Shown here in pieces: positions 26,047-35,370 of a stretch of DNA of 64,000 bases; position 1 is the first letter of the stretch; each line of letters begins with the position of its first letter. The translations under genes were made by a program, and so were the position numbers. The notes under the pieces were generated by a model. The model had not been told where the DNA came from, searched no databases, and was given only the letters and a program-made list of their open reading frames with translations. The stretch lies in NCBI RefSeq assembly GCF_019458805.1, contig NZ_JAIBOA010000014.1:164678-228677 (forward strand), given 5' to 3'. The DNA is from Actinomadura parmotrematis. GTDB taxonomy: Bacteria; Actinomycetota; Actinomycetes; Streptosporangiales; Streptosporangiaceae.

Positions 26047-27396
26047 ATGACCCATTCCGCCAACCCGAGCGGCGGCGGCATCCCGCAGCGGGTGCTGTTC
26101 CGGCTCCTCGGCCTGTCCATGGTGATCGTGCTGCTGCTGCTCGTGGCGCTCACCGTCGCCTTCTACAACAAGAGCTTCACCCGGGTGATGAAGGTCAAGG
26201 TCGTCGGCGACCGGGCCGGCCTGCAGCTGCTGCCGCACTCCGACGTCAAGGTGCGCGGCCTCATCGTCGGCGAGGTGCGCGGCACCAGGGTCACCGAGAA
26301 CGGCGCGCAGATCGACCTCGCGCTCGACCCCGACAAGGCCAAGCTGATCCCGACGGGCGTGCAGGCGCGGCTGCTGCCGAAGACGCTGTTCGGCGAGAAG
26401 TACGTGGACCTGGAGGTGCCGGCCACGGCCGGGCCGACCGGGCTGCACGCCGGCCAGACGATCGAGCAGGACCGCTCGCAGGCGGCCGTCGAGATCGACA
26501 AGGTGCTGAACAACCTGCTGCCGGTGCTGCAGGCGGTGCAGCCGGAGAAGCTGAACACCACCCTGAACGCGATCGCGACGGCCCTGCAGGGCCGCGGCGA
26601 CCAGCTCGGGCGCGACCTGGAGCAGGCCGACGCGCTGCTGCGGAAGATCAACCCGCAGCTCGGCACGCTGGTCGACGACCTGCGCGGCCTGGCCGACGTC
26701 TCCGACATCTACGCCGACGCCGCGCCCGACCTGCTGCAGACGCTGCGCAACATCAACGTCACCAGCACGACGATCACCGACAAGCGGGTGCAGATCGAGG
26801 ACCTCATCCCGCAGGTCACCGGGTTCGCCCAGAACACCGACCGGTTCGTGACGCAGAACGCGCCGAAGATCATCGGGTTCAACATCGCCAACCGGCAGGG
26901 CCTGGAACTGATCGCCCGCTACTCGCCGTCGCTGCCGTGCGTGTTCAAGGGCCTCGCCAAGCTCGCGCCGGAGGCCGAGCGGGTGGCCGGCGGCAACGGC
27001 TCGACCACGTTCAACCTGACGATCGAGATCGTCAAGCCGCGGCCGGGCTACAAGTACCCGCTGGACTCGCCCGAGGCCAAGGACTACCGCAACCCGCGGT
27101 GCTACAACCTGCCGAACCCCAAGGTGCCCTCGCCCGACTACCTGGCGCTGGACGGCACCGAGGACGACCTGTGGTGGAAGGACGCCCACGGCAAGGACGA
27201 CCCGATCCCGCACGCCACCGGCCGCGGCCGCTCGGTGTCGGACGTGTTCGTCGACCCGGGGACCGCGATGAGCGAGAAGGACAAGATCAAGAACCTGGTC
27301 GGGCCGCTCACCCGCACCCAGGCCGACCAGGTGCCGGACGTGGCGGCGCTGCTGTACGGCCCGGTCCTGCAGGGATCGGTGGTGACCGTCAAGTGA
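26047..27396 (+). CDS. mceA: MceA family protein
   Basis: The 449-residue protein has one N-terminal membrane anchor at about residues 20-40. The MCE domain (DRAGLQLLPHSDVKVRGLIV ... LPKTLFGEKYVDLEVP) lies at about 50-125, followed by a long helical region that would build the periplasmic channel. The C-terminal third contains the family-typical P-S-L-P-C-V-F-K-G and P-R-C-Y-N-L-P-N-P. It forms a hexameric or mixed tube with MceB to MceF. It begins at the ATG at 26047, seven bases after yrbEB ends. Confidence 0.92.
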   Translation: MTHSANPSGGGIPQRVLFRLLGLSMVIVLLLLVALTVAFYNKSFTRVMKVKVVGDRAGLQLLPHSDVKVRGLIVGEVRGTRVTENGAQIDLALDPDKAKLIPTGVQARLLPKTLFGEKYVDLEVPATAGPTGLHAGQTIEQDRSQAAVEIDKVLNNLLPVLQAVQPEKLNTTLNAIATALQGRGDQLGRDLEQADALLRKINPQLGTLVDDLRGLADVSDIYADAAPDLLQTLRNINVTSTTITDKRVQIEDLIPQVTGFAQNTDRFVTQNAPKIIGFNIANRQGLELIARYSPSLPCVFKGLAKLAPEAERVAGGNGSTTFNLTIEIVKPRPGYKYPLDSPEAKDYRNPRCYNLPNPKVPSPDYLALDGTEDDLWWKDAHGKDDPIPHATGRGRSVSDVFVDPGTAMSEKDKIKNLVGPLTRTQADQVPDVAALLYGPVLQGSVVTVK

Positions 27397-28424
27397 AGAC
27401 CACCAGCGCGGCGATCAAGCTGACGATCTTCGTGGTGCTCACCTCGATCGCCACCGGCGTGCTCGCCATGACCATCACCAACTCGCGGTTCACCGCCTCC
27501 CGGCACTACAAGGCGATCTTCACCGACGTGGCCGGGCTGCTCGCCAAGGACGACGTCCGGGTCGCGGGCGTGCGGGTCGGCGAGATCGACAGCATCAAGC
27601 TGTCCAAGAACAACCAGGCCGAGGTGACGTTCTCGCTGAACCGGTCGGGCGTCTTCCGGGCCGGGCTGCCGGCCACGACCAACGCCCAGATCCGCTACCG
27701 GAACCTGATGGGGCAGCGCTACCTCGCGCTCACCGAGGGCGCCGGCACCCCGAACCGGTACCTGCCGCGCGACGGCGTCATCCCGGTCGCCCAGACCAAG
27801 CCGGCGCTCGACCTCACCGTGCTGTTCAACGGCTTCCGCCCGCTGTTCCAGGCGCTGGAGCCGAAGGACGTCAACACCCTGGCGTACCAGATCGTCCAGG
27901 TGCTCCAGGGCGAGGGCGGCACCGTCAACAGCCTGCTGACGCACGTGGCGTCGCTGACCAACTCGCTCGCCGACCGCGACAAGGTCATCGGCGAGGTCAT
28001 CGACAACCTCAACCTGGTGCTCGGCACCATCGACTCCCGCAGCGACCAGGTCGACCAGCTGGTCACCGACCTGCGCGGGTTCGTCTCGGGCGTCTCCGAC
28101 GACCGCCAGGCGATCTTCGACTCGGTGTCGGCGATCAACGACCTGGAGGGCACCACCGCCGACCTGCTGAAGGACGGCCGCGGCGACATCAAGGCCGGCA
28201 TCGCCGACCTGCGCAAGCTGACCGGCACCCTGAACGCCAACAGCGGCACGATCGACAAGACCCTCAAGACGACCCCGGGGAACCTGGAGGGGCTGCTCAA
28301 CATCTCCTCCTACGGCTCCTGGTTCAACATGTACATCTGCGGTCTCGACGCGCGGGTGCGGCTGCCCGGCGGCCCGGTCTACCAGACGCCGGCGATCGTG
28401 AACGAGAACGCGAGGTGCAAGTAG
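27393..28424 (+). CDS. mceB: MceB family protein
   Basis: The 343-residue protein has an N-terminal anchor at about residues 8-28. Its MCE domain includes V-A-G-L-L-A-K-D-D-V-R-V-A-G-V-R-V-G and Y-R-N-L-M-G-Q-R-Y-L-A-L, followed by a helical needle region. It ends in the family-type W-F-N-M-Y-I-C-G-L segment. The GTG start overlaps the mceA stop (GTGA), so the two are coupled. Confidence 0.92.
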   Translation: MKTTSAAIKLTIFVVLTSIATGVLAMTITNSRFTASRHYKAIFTDVAGLLAKDDVRVAGVRVGEIDSIKLSKNNQAEVTFSLNRSGVFRAGLPATTNAQIRYRNLMGQRYLALTEGAGTPNRYLPRDGVIPVAQTKPALDLTVLFNGFRPLFQALEPKDVNTLAYQIVQVLQGEGGTVNSLLTHVASLTNSLADRDKVIGEVIDNLNLVLGTIDSRSDQVDQLVTDLRGFVSGVSDDRQAIFDSVSAINDLEGTTADLLKDGRGDIKAGIADLRKLTGTLNANSGTIDKTLKTTPGNLEGLLNISSYGSWFNMYICGLDARVRLPGGPVYQTPAIVNENARCK

Positions 28425-29510
28425 ATGAGGGTCCCGTTCCGGGAGCGCAACCCGGTCCCCATCGGGCTGATCGCGTTCACCGTCATCATCGTGCTGCTGG
28501 TGCTCGCGATGAACCTGTCGAGCATCCCGCTGATCAACGGCGGCAGCACGCACACCGCCGCGTTCGCCGAGGCGGCCGGGCTGAAGTCCGGCGAGGAGGT
28601 GCGCGTCGCCGGCGTCAAGGTCGGCAAGGTCACCGCGCTGGACCTGGACGGCGACCACGTCAAGGTCACCTTCCGGGTGGACGACGGCGTGAAGCTGGGC
28701 TCGCTGACCCGCGCCGAGATCAAGATCAAGACGCTGCTCGGCTCGCACTTCCTCGCGCTCGACCCGCGCGGGCCGGGCAGGCTCGGCCGCGGCATCCCGA
28801 TCGACCGGACCACCACCCCCTTCGAGGTGGTCCCGGCGATCAGCGAGCTGAGCCAGCGGGTCTCCCAGATCGACACCGCCCAGCTCGCCAAGTCCTTCGA
28901 CGTGCTGTCGGACACCTTCGCCAACTCCCCCGACGAGGTGAAGGCGTCGCTGCAGGGCCTCCGCCGGCTGTCCAGCACGATCGCCTCGCGCGACGACGAG
29001 CTGCACGAGCTGGCCGGCAAGGCCAGGAACGTCTCGCAGCTCCTCGCCGACCGCAACCAGGACTTCGCCAAGCTCGTCACCGACGGCGACAAGGTCCTCC
29101 AGGCGGTGCAGGCGCGGCGCGCGGTCATCCACCAGGTGCTGGTCAACACCGTCGTGCTGTCGCAGCAGGTCAACGCCCTGATCGGCGAGAACCAGGCGCA
29201 GCTGAAGCCGATGCTGGCCAACCTGGACAAGGTCACCTCGCTGCTGGTGAAGAACCAGGACAACCTGGACCGGATCCTCAAGCTGTACGCGCCGTTCGCC
29301 CGGCAGTTCTCCGACGTCACCGGCACCGGCCGCTGGTTCGACAGCTACATCCAGAACCTGCTGCCGATCCCGGCGTCCATCAGCGACGCGAACGCCGGGA
29401 ACAAGACGGGCGGCACCGGCACCCGCGGCCCGTCCACGACCGGCGGCCAGCCGGGCACCAAGACCGGCCAGTCCGGCACCCAGTCCAACCCGTTGCCGTT
29501 CCTCCCGTAA
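28425..29510 (+). CDS. mceC: MceC family protein
   Basis: The 361-residue protein has an N-terminal anchor at about residues 12-31. The MCE domain is E-A-A-G-L-K-S-G-E-E-V-R-V-A-G-V-K-V-G, followed by I-K-T-L-L-G-S-H-F-L-A-L. A long helical region ends in G-T-G-R-W-F-D-S-Y-I-Q-N-L-L-P. The last 40 residues are Gly/Thr/Pro-rich and disordered. The ATG directly abuts the mceB TAG. Confidence 0.92.
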   Translation: MRVPFRERNPVPIGLIAFTVIIVLLVLAMNLSSIPLINGGSTHTAAFAEAAGLKSGEEVRVAGVKVGKVTALDLDGDHVKVTFRVDDGVKLGSLTRAEIKIKTLLGSHFLALDPRGPGRLGRGIPIDRTTTPFEVVPAISELSQRVSQIDTAQLAKSFDVLSDTFANSPDEVKASLQGLRRLSSTIASRDDELHELAGKARNVSQLLADRNQDFAKLVTDGDKVLQAVQARRAVIHQVLVNTVVLSQQVNALIGENQAQLKPMLANLDKVTSLLVKNQDNLDRILKLYAPFARQFSDVTGTGRWFDSYIQNLLPIPASISDANAGNKTGGTGTRGPSTTGGQPGTKTGQSGTQSNPLPFLP

Positions 29511-29527
29511 GCGCAGGCAGGTCACTC

Positions 29528-30784
29528 GTGCGTAACTCAGCAACCATCCTCCGCATCGGCGGCGCGGTCCTCGCGCTGGCGGTGCTGGCGGCCGCGCTGG
29601 TGCTGCTGCTGCGGGAGCCCAAGCAGCGGCACCTGACGGCCTACTTCACCCGCACCGTCGGCCTCTACCCCGGCGCCGAGGTCCGCATCCTCGGCATCAA
29701 GGTCGGCCAGGTCACCAGCGTCAAGCCGGCCGGCGACTCGGTCCGCGTCGAGCTGAAGTACGACGCCAAGTACAAGGTCCCCGCGACCGCCCAGGCCGTC
29801 ATCGTCAACCAGACCCTCGTCGCCGACCGCTACGTCCAGCTCACCCCCGTCTACAAGGGCGGCGCGGTCATGCCCGACCGCTCGACCCTCACCATCAACC
29901 GCACCGCGGTGCCGGTGGAGACCGACGAGGTGAGCGGCAGCCTGAACGACCTCGACAAGGCCCTCGGCCCCGACGGCGCCAACAAGGACGGCTCGCTGTC
30001 GCGGCTGCTGCAGGTCGGCGCCGACACCCTGGACGGCCAGGGCGACGACATCCGGCAGACCATCCACGACACCTCCACGATGCTGTCCACGCTGAGCGCC
30101 GACCGCGGCGACGTCGCCAAGACGATCGCCAACCTGCGGGTCATCACCGGCGCGATGAAGGACAACGACGCGCAGATCAAGTCCTTCACCACCCACCTGA
30201 ACGGCGTCTCCGGGCAGCTGGCGGGGGAGAAGGAGGAGCTGAGCGCCGCGCTCGCCACGCTCGGCCCGACGCTGCGCAACGTGCAGGCGTTCATCAAGGA
30301 CAACCGCAAGGACCTGTCGGTGAACGTGCGGAAGCTCGCCCAGATCACCGGCGTGCTGGTGAAGGAGAAGGACGCCCTCGCCGAGGTCCTCACCGCCGGC
30401 CCGATCGCGATCAACAACCTGGCCCGCGCCTACGACCCGATCAGCGGCACCATCCACACCCGCGACAACTTCCGCCAGTTCAACAACCTGGCGGACTGGG
30501 TGTGCTCGCTCGCCTACTCGGTCGGGACCCCGGCCAAGCAGTGCCTGGACTTCGTCACCCCCTACAACGGGATCGGCACCGCCCTCTCGGGCCTCAGCCT
30601 CGACCTGTCCTGGATCACCGCGCTGACCACCCACTACGACCCGGTGCCGATCCCGCCGGACGCCTACGGGCCGAACGGCAAGAAGTCGACCGCCAAGTCC
30701 GCGTCCACCGCCAAGTCCGCGTCCACGCAGCGGATCGCGAAGACGCAGGACGTGCGCGCGCTGCTCCCCGGAGGTGGCCGATGA
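29528..30784 (+). CDS. mceD: MceD family protein
   Basis: The 418-residue protein has an N-terminal anchor at about residues 8-28. Its MCE domain is T-V-G-L-Y-P-G-A-E-V-R-I-L-G-I-K-V-G, followed by V-N-Q-T-L-V-A-D-R-Y-V-Q-L, and then the helical region. The MceD-type N-L-A-D-W-V-C-S-L-A-Y segment and a pair of Cys residues follow. The tail holds a duplicated S-T-A-K-S-A block. The GTG at 29528 was chosen as the first start before the hydrophobic segment, 17 bases after mceC. Its stop overlaps mceE (ATGA). Confidence 0.9.
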   Translation: MRNSATILRIGGAVLALAVLAAALVLLLREPKQRHLTAYFTRTVGLYPGAEVRILGIKVGQVTSVKPAGDSVRVELKYDAKYKVPATAQAVIVNQTLVADRYVQLTPVYKGGAVMPDRSTLTINRTAVPVETDEVSGSLNDLDKALGPDGANKDGSLSRLLQVGADTLDGQGDDIRQTIHDTSTMLSTLSADRGDVAKTIANLRVITGAMKDNDAQIKSFTTHLNGVSGQLAGEKEELSAALATLGPTLRNVQAFIKDNRKDLSVNVRKLAQITGVLVKEKDALAEVLTAGPIAINNLARAYDPISGTIHTRDNFRQFNNLADWVCSLAYSVGTPAKQCLDFVTPYNGIGTALSGLSLDLSWITALTTHYDPVPIPPDAYGPNGKKSTAKSASTAKSASTQRIAKTQDVRALLPGGGR

Positions 30785-32061
30785 TCCGGCGACCGGTCAA
30801 GAAGGGCGCCGTCCGGCTCGGCGCCGCCGCGCTCGCGGGCGCCACGGCCCTGTCGGGCTGCTCGTTCCGCGGCGTGGACTCGATCCCGCTGCCGGGCGGC
30901 CCCGACCTCGGCGACCGCCCCGAGACCCTCACCATCGAGTTCGCCAACGTGCTGGACCTCGTCCCGCAGTCGGTGGTCAAGGTCAACGACGTGTCCGTCG
31001 GCAAGGTCGACAAGATCGACCTCGCCGGCGGGAACGGCCAGGGCTGGCACGCCGTCGTCACCGTCAAGGTGCGCCGCGACACCCGCCTGCCGGCCAACGC
31101 GATCGCCACCATCGGCCAGACCAGCCTGCTCGGCGAGAAGTACGTGGCGCTGTCCCCGCCGACGAGCGAGCCGGCCGCCGGGTCGCTGGCGAACGGCGAC
31201 CGCATCCCGCTCGCCCGCACCACCCGCAGCACCGAGATCGAGGAGGTGCTGTCGGCGTTCTCGCTGCTGCTGAACGGCGGCGGCATCGAGCAGGTCTCCA
31301 CGATCAGCCGCGAGCTGCAGGCCGCGATGAACGGCCGCGAGGACACCATCAAGTCGGTGCTGCACCGGGTGAACACCTTCGCCGGGACGCTGGACCGCAA
31401 CCGCGACGCGATCAACCGGGCGCTCGACAGCATCGACCGGCTCTCCGGCAAGCTCGCCGCCGAACGCAAGACGATCAACGACACGATCGACAGGACCGGC
31501 CCGGCGGTGTCGGTCCTCAACCGCAACCGGGCCGACCTCACCCGGATGCTGGTGGCGCTGGACAAGCTGAGCCGCACCACCACCACGACGATCCGCCGGT
31601 CCAAGGCCGACCTGCTGGCCAACCTCAAGGACCTCGACACGATCGTCCGCAACCTGAACAAGGCCGGCGACGCGCTGCCGAAGGCCCTCGGCACGATGAT
31701 CACCTTCCCGTTCCCGAGCACCTTCGGCAACGTGATCAAGGGCGACTACGGCAACGTGCGGCTCACCGTCGACCTGGACTTCGAGTCCATCGCCAAGAAC
31801 CTGCTCGGCGGCACCGACCTGGAGAGCCAGCTCGGCAGCGGCCAGCAGATGCGCCAGATGCTGAAGGTGCCGAACCTGACGCTGCCGCAGACGCCGCTCG
31901 GCGCGCTGCCGCAGATGCCGGGCTCGGCCGCCACGCCCGGCGCGACGCCGACCCCGACGCCGTCCAAGCGCGCCGCCGGCACCGCGACGACGCCGACCGC
32001 GCGGCCGGCGGCCCTCGGCCAGGGCGACCTGCAAACTCTGCTGTTGGGGGGCATGTCGTGA
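30781..32061 (+). CDS. mceE: MceE family lipoprotein (LprK type)
   Basis: The 426-residue protein has a lipoprotein signal peptide with lipobox A-L-S-G-C (Cys27), as expected for the MceE subunit. The MCE domain follows (VLDLVPQSVVKVNDVSVGKV ... IGQTSLLGEKYVAL), then helices with repeated L-N-R-N-R-x-D-L patterns, and a Pro/Thr-rich C terminus. The start overlaps the mceD stop and the end overlaps the mceF start, so it is tightly coupled. Confidence 0.92.
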   Translation: MIRRPVKKGAVRLGAAALAGATALSGCSFRGVDSIPLPGGPDLGDRPETLTIEFANVLDLVPQSVVKVNDVSVGKVDKIDLAGGNGQGWHAVVTVKVRRDTRLPANAIATIGQTSLLGEKYVALSPPTSEPAAGSLANGDRIPLARTTRSTEIEEVLSAFSLLLNGGGIEQVSTISRELQAAMNGREDTIKSVLHRVNTFAGTLDRNRDAINRALDSIDRLSGKLAAERKTINDTIDRTGPAVSVLNRNRADLTRMLVALDKLSRTTTTTIRRSKADLLANLKDLDTIVRNLNKAGDALPKALGTMITFPFPSTFGNVIKGDYGNVRLTVDLDFESIAKNLLGGTDLESQLGSGQQMRQMLKVPNLTLPQTPLGALPQMPGSAATPGATPTPTPSKRAAGTATTPTARPAALGQGDLQTLLLGGMS

Positions 32062-33518
32062 TCATCAAGCGCGGCGTCAAGATCCAGCTCGTCGTCTTCC
32101 TGATCATCACGATCGTGGGCGTGTCCATCGTCAGCGTGCGCTACCTCGGCGTCGGCCGCGGCGTCCTCGGCCGGCAGTACACCGCCTACGTCGACCTCAG
32201 CGACTCCGGCGGCGTGTTCACCAACGCCGAGGTCACCTACCGCGGCGTGCCGGTCGGGCGGGTCGGGCCGATCAAGCTCACCCGGGACGGCATCAAGGTG
32301 CAGCTGAAGCTGGAGAAGGGCGACGGCAAGCGCATCCCGCGCGACAACCTCACCGCCGTCGTCGCCAACCGCTCCGCCGTCGGCGAGCAGTACATCGACC
32401 TCCAGCCGAGCAAGAGGACCGGGCCCTACCTCGACGAGGGCGCCCCGTACACGATCCCGCGGCAGAACACCAAGCTCCCGGTCTCCACCGCCGAGCTGCT
32501 GCGCAACGTCGACCGGCTGGTCTCCTCGATCGACCCGAAGAACCTCGGCACCATCGTCGACGAGCTCGACAAGGCGTTCAACGGGTCGGCGACCGACCTG
32601 CAGAAGATCCTGGACGACACCGACCGGATCCTCAAGACCGCCGACGAGGCCTACCCCGACACGAAGGCGCTGCTGGACAACAGCCAGGTCGTGCTGAACA
32701 CCCAGCGCATGCAGGGCGCCAACATCAAGGGCTTCGCGCGCAAGCTGAACGAGCTGACCGCGTCCATCCGCGACGACGACAAGAACATCCGCGCGGACAT
32801 CGACGCGACGCCGGGCGCGGTGACCCAGGCCAACGCCCTGGTGAACGGGCTCGCGCCCAACCTGCCGGTGTTCCTGGCCAACATGACGACCACCGGGCAG
32901 ATCATCACCTCCCGGCAGGCCGGCCTGCGGTCGCTGTTCATCCTGTACCCGGTCACCGTGGCCGGCGCGTTCACCGTGACCCCCGGCGACGGCACCCAGC
33001 ACCTCGGCCTGGACCTCAACATCTCCTCGCCGCCCGCCTGCACCCAGGGCTACGAGAAGACCAAGCAGCGCTGGCCGCAGTACACCGCGCACAAGTCGCC
33101 GCGCCTCGACATCGGCTGCACCGCCTCGCCGCGGACCGGCACCGACGTGCGCGGCGGGCACAACTTCCCGAAGTCGGCGATCTCGCCGACGCCGCAGCTG
33201 CCGGCCGGCGCCACCTCCGGCGCCGGCTTCCCGGGCGGCACCGCCTCCTCCTCGGCCGCGGACGCGGGCACCGAGGCGCAGGCCGAGACCAAGGACAAGA
33301 ACGGGACCGGCACGGCCGCGAGCGCGCAGGACGCCGGGGACGGCGGCACCTACACCGCTTCGGCCGACTCGGTGGAATTCGCCGGGTACGATCCGTCGAC
33401 CGGCGTCGTCTACGGCCCCGACGGCAAGAAGTACGCCCTGCCGCGGACCGCCGGTACCCGCCAGTTGGGAGAAGAATCCTCGTGGAAGTGGCTGCTGCTG
33501 GGACCCCTCAGCCAGTGA
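32058..33518 (+). CDS. mceF: MceF family protein
   Basis: The 486-residue protein has an N-terminal anchor at about residues 8-28. The MCE domain is L-S-D-S-G-G-V-F-T-N-A-E-V-T-Y-R-G-V-P-V-G, followed by V-A-N-R-S-A-V-G-E-Q-Y-I-D-L. A helical region and a long Ser/Thr/Ala-rich tail follow, and the protein ends in the MceF-typical S-S-W-K-W-L-L-L-G-P-L. The GTG overlaps the mceE stop. The last 12 codons also encode the N terminus of the next gene in another frame. Confidence 0.92.
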   Translation: MIIKRGVKIQLVVFLIITIVGVSIVSVRYLGVGRGVLGRQYTAYVDLSDSGGVFTNAEVTYRGVPVGRVGPIKLTRDGIKVQLKLEKGDGKRIPRDNLTAVVANRSAVGEQYIDLQPSKRTGPYLDEGAPYTIPRQNTKLPVSTAELLRNVDRLVSSIDPKNLGTIVDELDKAFNGSATDLQKILDDTDRILKTADEAYPDTKALLDNSQVVLNTQRMQGANIKGFARKLNELTASIRDDDKNIRADIDATPGAVTQANALVNGLAPNLPVFLANMTTTGQIITSRQAGLRSLFILYPVTVAGAFTVTPGDGTQHLGLDLNISSPPACTQGYEKTKQRWPQYTAHKSPRLDIGCTASPRTGTDVRGGHNFPKSAISPTPQLPAGATSGAGFPGGTASSSAADAGTEAQAETKDKNGTGTAASAQDAGDGGTYTASADSVEFAGYDPSTGVVYGPDGKKYALPRTAGTRQLGEESSWKWLLLGPLSQ

Positions 33519-34003
33519 ACCGCGCGCGCAGCCTGCCCGTCACGATCGTCCTCTGGGCGGTCGTGGCGGGGCTCGCCGCCGCGCTGGTCTGGCTCGGCGT
33601 CCAGTACCGGAACGTGAGCTCGGACGCCGACGACCGGGAGAAGGCCGCGCAGGCCGCCCGGCAGACCGGCGTCAACCTGATGACGCTGGACTACAAGCAC
33701 GGGCAGCAGGACCTGAACCGGATCCTGGCCGGCCTGACCGGCGAGGCCAAGGACAAGATGAGCACCCAGGCCAAGACGCTGCTGGACCAGCTGAACAAGA
33801 ACCAGGCCACCTCGACCGTCAACCAGGTGGAGGCCGGCGTCGTCAGCATCGACGACGGCGAGGCCGAGGTGATGGTGTCGCTGAACGGCACCGTCACCAA
33901 CACCAAGGTCAAGGAGGGGGCGGCGCGCCCCTACCGGTACCTGATGGACCTGGTGAAGTCCGGTGACCGCTGGTTGGTCTCGAAGCTGGAGGTCGTTCCG
34001 TGA
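33482..34003 (+). CDS. Mce-associated membrane protein 1, 173 aa
   Basis: A bitopic protein with one membrane segment at about residues 19-40 and an extracytoplasmic domain ending in L-V-K-S-G-D-R-W-L-V-S-K-L-E-V-V-P, the fold end typical of Mce-associated (Mam) proteins. These stabilise Mce complexes in mycobacteria. The GTG at 33482 has GGGAGAA ten bases upstream and was preferred. The GTG at 33515 would give the GTGA overlap seen elsewhere in the operon and cannot be excluded. With the chosen start the gene overlaps mceF by 37 bases. Confidence 0.85.
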   Translation: MEVAAAGTPQPVNRARSLPVTIVLWAVVAGLAAALVWLGVQYRNVSSDADDREKAAQAARQTGVNLMTLDYKHGQQDLNRILAGLTGEAKDKMSTQAKTLLDQLNKNQATSTVNQVEAGVVSIDDGEAEVMVSLNGTVTNTKVKEGAARPYRYLMDLVKSGDRWLVSKLEVVP

Positions 34004-35142
34004 CGATGCTCGGACGGGGCAGGCGCTCCGCGAAGGACAAGGCCGCGAAGGACGAGGCCGGCAAGGCCGCCGCCGAGACCGAGGAGGCCGCGGTGGAGGC
34101 CGCCGCGGAGGCCGCCGAGGACAGCGCGGAGGAGGCCGAGAGGTCCGCAGCGGAGGCCGAGGCCGCCGCCGCCGAGGAGGCGGAGAGGGCCAGGGAGGCC
34201 GAGAAGGCCGAGAAGGCCGCCGCCGCGAAGAAGGCCGCCGCCGCCGAGAAGGCCGCCGAGAAGGCCGCGCGGGCCGCCAAGGCCGCCGAGCGCGCCCGCC
34301 GGGCGGCCGAGGCCGCCAAGGCCGCGCAGGCCGCCGAGGAGGCCGCCGCGCGCGCCGAGGAGGCCGCCGCGCTCGCCCAGGCCGCCGCCGCGGCGGCCGA
34401 GGCCGGCACGGACGTCGACACCGACACCGACGCCGCGGACGCCGACACCGACGTCGCGGACGGGACCGCCGTCGAGGACGCGGGGGAGGCCGAGGACGAC
34501 GCCGCAAGGGACGCGGACGCCGACGGCGCCGCGAAGCCCGCCGCGCCGCGCAAGCGCTTCCGCAGGGCCGCGAAGAGCGGCGCGGGCGCCGAGCCCGCCG
34601 AGACGGACCGCGAGACCGTCCCGGCCGCGTCCGCCTCCGGTGAGCGCTCCTGGACGCCCTACGGCGGCGTCACCGCGCTCGCCGTCGCCACCGTGCTGAT
34701 CATCGCGCTTGGCGCGGGCGCCGTCGTGCTCGGCCTGAAGTGGCGCGAGACGAAGGCGACCGAGGAGGCCGCCAAGCAGGGCACGTTCGCCGCGTCCCGG
34801 GCCGCGCAGGACCTGTCGTCCTACGACTACCGGACGCTCGACAGCGACTTCAAGACGGCCGCGACCCACACCACCGGCAAGCTGCGCACCCAGTACGACC
34901 AGCTCGCCCAGCAGCTGAAGACGACCGCGGTGGAGCAGCAGGCGGTGTCCACCTCCACGATCGTGAAGACCGGCGTCGTCAGTGCGACGCCGACGAAGGT
35001 CGTCGCGCTCGTCTACGCCAACCGCAGCACCTCCACCAAGAGCGACAAGACCCAGCGGCTCCCCGAGGCGCTGCGGATCAAGATGACCATGGTGAAGGTC
35101 AAGGGCAAGTGGCTGGCCTCGGAGCTGACGGTGATCTCGTAG
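34000..35142 (+). CDS. Mce-associated membrane protein 2 with long Ala/Glu/Lys helical N terminus, 380 aa
   Basis: Residues about 10-135 are almost only Ala, Glu, Lys and Arg in a pattern that favours a long single helix or coiled coil. An Asp/Ala-rich acidic linker (about 135-175) and a basic patch follow, then one membrane segment at about 224-245. The C-terminal extracytoplasmic domain ends K-V-K-G-K-W-L-A-S-E-L-T-V-I-S, which parallels the preceding Mam protein. The cytoplasmic arm is the unusual part, since most Mam proteins lack it. The GTG overlaps the previous stop. It is the last gene of the operon. Confidence 0.85.
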   Translation: MTMLGRGRRSAKDKAAKDEAGKAAAETEEAAVEAAAEAAEDSAEEAERSAAEAEAAAAEEAERAREAEKAEKAAAAKKAAAAEKAAEKAARAAKAAERARRAAEAAKAAQAAEEAAARAEEAAALAQAAAAAAEAGTDVDTDTDAADADTDVADGTAVEDAGEAEDDAARDADADGAAKPAAPRKRFRRAAKSGAGAEPAETDRETVPAASASGERSWTPYGGVTALAVATVLIIALGAGAVVLGLKWRETKATEEAAKQGTFAASRAAQDLSSYDYRTLDSDFKTAATHTTGKLRTQYDQLAQQLKTTAVEQQAVSTSTIVKTGVVSATPTKVVALVYANRSTSTKSDKTQRLPEALRIKMTMVKVKGKWLASELTVIS

Positions 35143-35172
35143 CCGGCGCCGTCGCAGGTGTGACGCGATCCA

Positions 35173-35218
35173 CGCCGCGAGCGGCCGCCCCTCCGATCGG
35201 GGGCGGCCGCTCGCGGCG
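35173..35218 (+). terminator. Terminator of the mce operon
   Basis: CGCCGCGAGCGGCCGCCCC pairs over 19 bases with its exact complement around an eight-base loop, 30 bases after the last mce gene. Confidence 0.88.
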
Positions 35219-35230
35219 TCGGGGCCCGGT

Positions 35231-35259
35231 TTCCGGCGGGGTCCGGCGCACCCTAAACT
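35231..35259 (+). promoter_or_regulatory. rpoB upstream promoter P1
   Basis: TTCCGG (35231-35236) and TAAACT (35254-35259) are 17 bases apart. The -10 is good and the -35 weak. It lies about 285 bases upstream of rpoB. Confidence 0.5.
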
Positions 35260-35370
35260 ATGGGCTTCCTCACTGCAGGTCAGAGCCCGGAAAGTCCATG
35301 TCCGCTCTTGACTCCACGGCGATGAGGGGCGATGCTCCAAGGCAACGTGATGCATACAGCGGCGCTGGAG

